Of a DNA stretch of 64,000 bases, positions 42,607 through 50,200 are shown one piece after another. The notes beneath the pieces were generated by a model. It had not been told where the DNA came from and did no database searches. It saw only the letters and a program-made list of their open reading frames with translations. Made by a program: the position numbers and the translations under genes. Source of the stretch: Pseudo-nitzschia pungens (Eukaryota > Bacillariophyta > Bacillariophyceae > Bacillariales > Bacillariaceae). The stretch is taken from NCBI GenBank assembly GCA_037355855.1, contig CM074768.1:1426001-1490000 (forward strand), written 5' to 3'. Position 1 is the stretch's first letter. Each line of letters begins with the position of its first letter.

Positions 42607-43118
42607 GAGCCTGGAGAAGGCATCAGCAAGAACGTTCTTCTTGCCTTCAACATAGGTGAGGTTGACACCAAATTCTTCCAGGAACAGTCTCCACCGGAGG
42701 ACTCGTTGGACTGAAAGGGTTCTGAAGGTAAGGTTTTTATGATCAGTGTATACGTTGATGACTCCACCGAGGAGCATCTTTCTGTACTCTTTGCAGCAGA
42801 GTACTATGGCCAGGAGTTCTTTCTCCATGGTTGTATAATTCTTCTGGGCATCAGATAGTTTCTTGGACCAATAGGCTATAGGCTTGCCATCTTGTAGTAT
42901 GGCGGCGCCAAGCTGGAGGTCTGAGGCATCAGTGTACAGTTCAAAGGGCTTGTTTAAGTCTGGATAGGTGTTCAGCGCATCTGCTGCTACCATTGCTTTC
43001 ATTTCTTGAAAGGCTTTATCTTGAGCTGGTCCCCAAGTGAAAGCCGAAGGAGCCTTCCTTTGCTTGCCTTTGATGGCAGCTGCTTGAGGAGTCTTGGGGG
43101 TTCCAGTGATATCAAAAA
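42607..43118 (-). pseudogene. pol: gypsy B pol, RNase H part
   Basis: Minus-strand frame from FDITGTPK to DAFSRL, with [11 protein letters not shown] and HKNLTF of RNase H. It is bounded by the gypsy A LTR at one side and by the LTR-gag patch at the other. Confidence 0.85.
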
Positions 43119-43863
43119 GAATTGGATATTCAAGTATCAAGATAAATATCAAGAGTCTTAATGACTCGCTGATAATCTTCGATCGCTCATTCATTCCATA
43201 CTCAAGAAATCATTCCCATCTCGTAAAGTATTCAACCATTCACAATTATAATTATTCTTTATTAAAATACCTCTATCGCGTATCACTCCATCTAATTCTA
43301 CCCTAGAGTGTTACACAGTAATTACTGTCCGCTTGAAAGTAGAAGACAAAGACAAGAACTCAGTACTGAATCCAAAAACATCCTTTATCCTAAACAACAG
43401 GGATACATCGATACCCTGACAAGCAAAAAGAAACAACGCCAATCGAAATCTACGAATCGATCGAACGAAACGCCGATACGAATCCATCGAACACCGAATC
43501 GATCAAACCATACCATGGCAGGACTTTACAGAGATCCTCCGATCAATTATACTCCTTCCTTCAACAGGAGCAAGCCCAACAGAACCAAGCTCTCCATTAC
43601 AAATCCCAATGGGAAACAAGACAGCATGAAGATCCCTCTATTCACCAACAGAGGAGGACTCGAGGAATTTCTATTTGTTGAAGAAGCCTTCAGGAACGCC
43701 GCAAAGCTCCTAGGACTACCAACCACCGACTACATTACTTACTTCAGCAGATGTCTAAATACAGACACTCAATCCAAGTGGAATAAAATGCTACAGGATC
43801 CCCTGGATCCAGATGAATTCCAATATGAAGAAAGTGCCGAAGGATATGAGGGGTCTTCATATG
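43119..43863 (+). mobile_element. Inverted LTR-gag fragment replacing part of gypsy B pol
   Basis: The plus strand carries about 195 bp of an LTR 3' end (to 43315, ending CTAGAGTGTTACA), the palindrome CAGTAATTACTG (43316-43327), a leader, and gag from ATG at 43514 (MAGLYRDPP) to about 43863. About 85 codons of gypsy B RT between SFDLHMKT and FDITG are missing, so this is a replacement and not a simple insertion. Confidence 0.82.
43514..43863 (+). pseudogene. gag: gag N-terminal fragment (family 2 relative)
   Basis: About 117 codons aligned with the start of the gag in copies B and I (IPLFTNRGGLEEFLFVEEAF). It ends abruptly in the GGY region and the frame runs 20 nt into inverted pol. Confidence 0.8.
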
Positions 43864-45551
43864 GAGATCAAATGATCCATTAGTCCAGACGCCGATGTCA
43901 TCAATGTAAACAGTGCAATCAGTGTCTTGTAGGATATCTTCCATTAGTTGCTGGGCAACATCTGGAGAGACTTTGACACCCATTGGTAGACGCTGGTACT
44001 CATAACATCCATAGGGAGTGACTATGGTACAAAGTTTCTTGCTTGCGTCATCCAGTTCAAAGCAGTAGTATTGCATGGACAGGTCAATCTTGGTGAAGTG
44101 GGTATATTTGCCACGCTTGTTCATGATGTCTTGTATCCGGGGGATTGGATATGGTCGGCGCTCAAGGAGTTCATTCAGTTCTCTGAAGTCTGATACCCAT
44201 CTAACTCTGTTGTCTTTCTTTGGGACAATAAAGGTAGGGAATGCCCATTCAGCTGGTCCAGTGCATCATTTGAGTACTCCATCATTACACAGATTCTGGA
44301 GCTCCCTTTTGAATAGGTCTTCTCGCTTGTATGCAACTGGGTAAGGCTTCTTGTGTATGGGTTTGGATCCGGGCTTCAGTCTTAGAGAGATCTTCTTATG
44401 TGGATATTTTCCTAATTCGCCGTTGAAGACATTCAGATACTTGTTTAGTATTGCTTGGAACTGCTGCTGCTCTGTTCCGGACATGTGGGACTGTTGCTTG
44501 GCCACTGTAGCTGGATCTGTTTCTTGGTAGGCTCTGTCTAAGATGACTTTGGACTTATATGGGTTGGCAAAGGAGAGATCATCAGCAAAGAGTTCGGTGT
44601 CTTCGAGTTCTTCCATGAACATGTTGTAGTCTTCATGGTATAAGGAGGTATCTTTCATGGGGATGATTCTGTCCATCCACTGAACTGCTCCTTCTTTGAA
44701 TAGGAGATTGATCTTTGCTAGGTGGAGGAAGTCTCTGCCTAGTATCAGATCATATTTGCAGTTAGGGGAATGGAAGAGCCTTGCCTCTTGTCGGTCGATG
44801 GTATAGTTGCCAAACTCTTGTAGCTTGATATTCTTCATGATGATATACTCGGTCGTATCAAGCTTCCGTTTGCTGTTGTCGTAAAGACTTGGTGCTTGCT
44901 TTGAATTGGTATAGTGCCAAATGGTAGGGCTCGTTTGTTAATTAGAGTTCCGGAGGATCCACTATTGAGTAGTGCGAGTAGTGGTCTTGATTTTGTTGGT
45001 ATGCCTTGTATATACTGTACTGTGGTTAGTAGAATAGGAGCCATGTTGCTCTTATTCATGGATGCCTGTTCTGCTGGATTTGCAGCAGTCGACAGCAGCT
45101 TTAAATAATTTTGTTCCAGCGCACCTCCTTTGGTGTAGTCTTTGGAGTTTTGGGTATTGCCATAGAGGTTTTTGGCTGTACCCGTGGACCAATTTCTTGC
45201 CAGGGACAAGAGTGGTCTATTTATTGCTGCTGTACTATCTTTCGCGTCTGTACCATTGGATCGATTCGGTTGTTTTCGATTCATATCCATGTTCGGATTA
45301 GGATCCATGTTCGTATCGTTCGTTCCGGAGAATCGAACTGTTTTTGTTGCTGCGTTCGCAGGCTTTGCTGAGCTTTCAACAGGACTCCATCCTGTAGGTT
45401 CCTTCCCCTCTTTATCTGGGAGATCTCCTCCATGCGTCATCCCAGACAGCAGGGCTGTGCTGGCATCCAGTTCCTGGGGAGCTGGAGGCAAGGTGATTGC
45501 TGGTTTTGGTGAAGCCTGGGGCTTCTTGTTCGGCCGGGGGCCTTTGGAAAC
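43864..45551 (-). pseudogene. pol: gypsy B protease and RT N-terminal part
   Basis: In phase after the gag TGA, the frame runs through a conserved linker (ITLPPAP) to the protease, where LLNSGSS (about 44980-44960) has Asn for the catalytic Asp. A one-base deletion near 44865 shifts the frame. RT follows, with TGA at 44268-44266 where copy F has Arg (LK-R-CTGP) and with YIDDIGVW before the patch. Confidence 0.85.
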
Positions 45552-46607
45552 TCATGGGAGCCAAATGAGGTCCCCATCGATGCTCCTTTCTGTTCTTCCA
45601 CCATGATTGGCATGGTATTCTTCAATAGCTGCGTTCCGAGCTGCGTTGATATGGGCTTGGAAGGTCTCGTTGCTTCCTGGTATCATGAGAGCCTGAGTAT
45701 GAGTGTGGAAAGATTCAGTTTGTTGGTTGTTTCCGGAGCCCTTGTTGTAGTTCTTGGAGAACCGGTTCTTTGGACACTCAGACCAATCATGATTATGGCC
45801 CGGAATCCTACAGGGGTTGGATTTCTTTTTGTTATTGTTGCCTTTGTGGTTATGGTGGTTGCGCTTGCGAGAGTGGTTGTTATTGCTGTTGGAATTGTTC
45901 GAGCGTTTCTGATGTTTGTTGTTGTTCTTGTTGCTCTTCTTGTTGGCTTGGCGCTCGTGACAGCTCATATGATCCACAATGTGCTGGACTGTGGTGTCCT
46001 CTTGGATTCCACTGTGGATAATTCCATAGCTCTCGATCCATGCCGAAGGAAAGGAATGCAGCAGAATAGTGAGTTTCTCCACTTTAGAGAGGGGAGCGCT
46101 GCTTCCATCTAGTTTCTGGGTGTACTTCATAAGGACGAGGATCCGGTCTGCATGTTCTTTGCATGTAACGGATGGCGTCTTTCTGCACTCGGGGCTCCTG
46201 AGATAAGTATGCATGATATCCCTGGCATCTCTGGCATTGCAGTAGAGTTTGGTGAAGTCAAGGAACGCTTGTTCGTATCCACCGATTTCTTCTTCCGAGT
46301 ACTGGTATTCCTCTGGATCCAGTGGATCCTTTATCATGTCATTCCACTTGCTCTGTGCATCTGTAGTGAGGCATCGACTGAAGTGGGTGAGGTAGATGTC
46401 CATGGGAAGTCTTAGAAGCTTGGCGGCGTTCTGAAAGGACTCCTCCACAAAGAGTAGTTCTTCGAGACCTCCTGTCTCCGTGAACAGGGGGACTTTCATG
46501 CTGTTGGTTCGGTCCTCATCGACATTGTACAGGGTGAAAAGCTTGGGCTTGGTTCAATCGAAAGAGCTCTTGTAGGCAATTGGGGGGTCTCTGTAGATGC
46601 CGGACAT
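45552..46607 (-). pseudogene. gag: gypsy B Gag (one nonsense codon)
   Basis: The ATG at 46607-46605 (MSGIYRDPP) opens the frame. TGA at 46556-46554 interrupts it after 17 codons; the remaining part is open to the TGA at 45554-45552. It has an Asn/Lys-rich region and a Cys-His motif (CRIPGHNHDWSEC) of the nucleocapsid. Confidence 0.87.
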
Positions 46608-46719
46608 GTTGCTTGTTGGAGATACAAGGTGCCTGTTTTGTTGAGGATAAGGGGGGTTTGGTTTGAATTCAGTACTGAGTTCTACTGTTTCTACTGTAAA
46701 GCACAAACAGTAATTACTG

Positions 46720-46981
46720 TGTTACGGTCTAGAGTAGAAATTTCGGAGTAGTATAAAAATTGTGAATGTTTAGATACTTTACGAGATATTACATATAAAA
46801 TTTGAGGTCGCGAGCATAGCCACATTTTGGCATGCTCTGCCATAAATGTTGATTTATTGTCGGTTCCCACGATTAGGCATATATCACCTTCTGGGACTCG
46901 ACCATAATAGTTAGAACACGTATCGAAACATATTCATGACTGAATATATAATATTTGATTCCCATATGGGATTCGATTACA
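46720..46981 (-). repeat. 5' LTR of gypsy B (short form)
   Basis: 262 bp. Relative to the 3' LTR it lacks about 30 bp next to the minus-strand TGT start and about 20 bp near 46790. The palindrome CAGTAATTACTG (46708-46719) touches it on the internal side. Confidence 0.9.
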
Positions 46982-46986
46982 CCACT

Positions 46987-47226
46987 GTGTTGTCCTCTTC
47001 TGATGGGCATTTTCTCCAGCGCCGCGGGGTCTGCTCTAGTGATTCTAGGGCTCCAGTAGATGTCACAGAAGGCTCCAAGTGTTCTCACAGTTCATATGTT
47101 ACACTTTCCCTTCCTAACACTGATGCTAGTGTCAGTGATTTGAGCCATACCAACGCATCTACCAAGTCAGCTCCGGCAACTTTTTCTACTGTGCGACAGA
47201 CTCGGTTTCCTTCTGATCATGGTTAG
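46987..47226 (+). pseudogene. ORF1: LINE copy 1 ORF1, 3' part
   Basis: Continues the frame of 21492-22598 after the gypsy B duplication. Near 47120 it jumps, in frame, from the SLP block to DASVSDLSH, omitting about 1.2 kb that copy 2 has. It ends FPSDHG and TAG at 47224-47226. Confidence 0.85.
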
Positions 47227-50200
47227 GTTTTCTGGTGTGAGGTTTGATGGGATGCCTTCCAATCCAAATCCCATCAATGCTTCTACTGTTTCTCCCTTTT
47301 CCCCCTCCGACTCTTCCCCTGTTTCTCATTTTGTCCAATTAACTCTTCATGGAGACTCTCTTGCTGCTAAGGATTCTGATAGTTTTAGTTTTGGCCATCC
47401 TTTTCCTCAAGCTCCATCATCTAATTCCACCATCATCACCTTCCAAAACATTGGGCCTCAGCGTAGAGCTGCTTTTATGTCCAGGTCAAGGCACAACTCC
47501 CGTCAATTTGTCAAGAGCAACGCCAGTGTGGCACTTTTTGCTGAGCATTGTTTGAATGAATCCAAACTTCTGCCCTGTGATCTTTTCAATCGGCGCATGA
47601 AGACTGTCGGTCCTTCAAGTTTTTCCTATCTTGCCAACAACAAGCATGAAGCTTCTGACTGCACATGGCTTCAGCCTGGAGGCACAGGTTTTACCATTGA
47701 CCAATTGCTCAGTTCCCACAAGGTTGCTCATGGGGCTGATCCTTCTGGTCTTGGAAGGTGGTCCTTTGTCAAGTTTCAGGGCAGGGATGGCTACACTGTC
47801 ACCATGTTTTCTGCCTACTGTCCTGTTGAAAATGACAGGGATCTTGGCTCAGTTTGGAATCAACAGTACCATTACTTTCAAGCAGCTGAGAATCTTTTCA
47901 GTCCCAATCCATGCATCCTTTTTCACAGGGATTTGACCGCTGCCCTTCAGGTTTGCCTGGGGGCAGGTGACCAGGTCATTCTTGGGATAGATCAAAATGC
48001 TGATGTTAGGACTGATGGCTTGTCTTTTGAGCTCCAGGCTCTTGGTTTCAGAGAGGCCATTCTTACCCTTCATACTCAGTCTTCTCCTCCTGCCACCCAC
48101 AACAGAAATACTACCAGAACGCCAATTGATGCCATTTGGGTCTCTGAGAATGTTGATGTTCTCAGGGCTGGGTATTGTCCCTTTGGCGGTGCCCAGGGTA
48201 TGGAGTCTGACCATCGCATGCTCTGGATTGAAGTCTGTAATGGCAGCATCATGGGCAAACATCTGCCACCTCCTGTGCGCCTCTCTCTGTCCAAACTCCA
48301 GTCCTCTCACCCTCATCTGCGTCAACGGTACTTCAAGCGTGTCAGGCACAGCTTTCTCAAGGCTGGAGTGTTTTCTCTCCAAGCTAAGCTGGAGCACCTC
48401 CTGGCTCAGTTTCAGTCTGGGGATATTTCTGTGCGCGCTGATCTCATCACCACATATGAAGTCCTCCATGAAACCTCCACCTCTCTCAGGCTTTCTGTTG
48501 AACAAAACCTCTGCCACACTAGAGCTGGTTTGGTTCCATGGTCACCACAGCTGCAAGTCTATCGTGATACAATTGACTTTTGGCGGCATGTTGTCAAGTT
48601 GAGGCAGGGTGTGTCCACCAGTCATACTGTTTTGAAAAGGTTGGCCTGCAAGCTTTCTCTCTACAAAGGGGAACACAGTAATCTTTCCAGTGCTCTCCTC
48701 CATCTGAAACAAGCTTACAGGCAATACCGGGCAGTGAAAAAATTGGCCCCCTCATGGAGAGACTCCTTCAATCAAGGCCTGGTGGATGCACTTCTTGCTG
48801 AAGTCAAGCCTCACAACCAGAGTGCTTCCCAGATTCGTGCCAGGATGCGCCGGGAACGGCTTCAAAGAGAGCTTGGCCTTGTTGCTAGGACTATTCGGGG
48901 TCGTGTCAACAAGTCAGCAGTCTTGAGAGCTATTGCAGTTGGCCATGATGGTGTTGAACAGGTCTTGGAGTCCCAGTCTACTATGGTTCCAGCTATGGCT
49001 GAATCCAATGTCAGGCGTCAACAACAGTGTCTTGGCACTCCTTCCATGACTCCCTCCTTCATTCAAGATTTTGGCTACCTAGGCACAGCCCATGCTTCTA
49101 CTCAAGTTCTTGATGGCACACACAATCCTCCTCCTGCCACTGACAAGTACCTTTCTGAATTTCTTTCCTGTCTCAAAGTCCCTGACTCTATACTGAGTTT
49201 GCCCCCCTTTGACTATTCAGTGTGTCCAGCTGACAATGCTGCTGCCTGGAAACGCCAGAGGGAACGCACAGCAAGTGAACCTTCCTGTTTGAGTTTTGCC
49301 CACCACAAGGCTTTTGCCCTGGATCCCCAGCTGAACAAGTTTGACACTCTACTGAGATCAGTCCCATTGATTGTTGGCTTCTCTCCTTCTGCCTGGCAGG
49401 TCATCACGGATGTTGAGATCTTCAAGAAACCTGGTGAATATAGAGTGGATAAGATGAGGCTTATCCAGTTGATGTCTCCTGAGTTCCAGATCAACAACAA
49501 GATGATTGGCAGACGCATTCTTGCCCATGCTGAGCGTGCCAATGCAGTGGCTGCTGATCAACATGGTAGCAGGAAACACCACAAGGCCATCAACACCTGC
49601 CTGAACAAGAAGCTCATCTGTGATGTGTTGCGGCAGAAGCGCAGATCTGGGGCTGTCGCTATGAATGATGCCAAGGGCTGTTATGATAGGATATCTCATC
49701 CCATTGCAGGTCTCACTCTCCAGAGCTTTGGGGTTCCTGCACATGTGTGTGAGGTTCTCCTGTCTACTCTGCAACATGCCAAGCACCACATCAAAACTGG
49801 TTTTGGTCGGTCAGGCCCTGTGTATGGTGATGAACCTGTTCCTCTCATTGGTTGTGGCCAAGGCAATGGTATTGGTCCCACTCTCTGGGCTTTGGTGTCA
49901 ACAATTGTCTTCCAAACGATGCATCAGGCTGGGCATGGTGTCCATCTTATCACTTCTTTGTCCCTGCAGCTGGTTTCTCTTGTGGGTTTTGCTTTTGTGG
50001 ATGACACAGATTTGTTTTGTGCTGGCTCTGATTCCTCAACATCTGGTGAGGACTTGGCTGTTGACTTTCAGGAAGCTCTTGACAGATGGGCTGGTGGCAT
50101 TATTGCCACTGGAGGTGCCATTGAACCTGCCAAATCTTTCTGTTATTTGATTGATTTCAAATGGACTGGCTCTGGTTGGGACTATCGCTCTATTGCTGAC

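Larger units (their letters stand above)
26366..42611. repeat. Target-site duplication GAGCC of gypsy A
   Basis: GAGCC lies at 26366-26370 and again at 42607-42611. Copy F shows the uninterrupted sequence GGGGGAGCCTGGAGAAGG at 60606-60623. Only the two ends of this span are the duplication. Confidence 0.92.
22599..46981 (-). mobile_element. Ty3/gypsy element, family 2, copy B (carrying nested insertions)
   Basis: Read on the minus strand: 5' LTR 46720-46981, gag, protease, RT, RNase H, integrase, 3' LTR 22599-24895. It is interrupted by gypsy A (26371-42606), by an LTR-gag patch (about 43119-43863) and by a 1.9-kb insertion in the 3' LTR. It carries a few nonsense codons and a D-to-N change in the protease. 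Confidence 0.93.
22594..46986. repeat. Target-site duplication CCACT of gypsy B
   Basis: CCACT at 22594-22598 and 46982-46986 flanks the LTRs of gypsy B. Removing the element and one copy restores the LINE ORF1 frame. Only the two ends of this span are the duplication. Confidence 0.9.

Noticed and set aside
45603..46112. 169-codon plus-strand frame rich in Val and Leu opposite gypsy B gag
   Set aside because: Antisense of the Asn/Lys-rich Gag segment; the hydrophobic look is a result of the reverse complement of AAC and AAG codons.
22594..46986. Gypsy B region as an assembly duplication of gypsy F
   Set aside because: Private stops, the private patch and distinct flanks with a clean CCACT duplication show that it is a separate copy.
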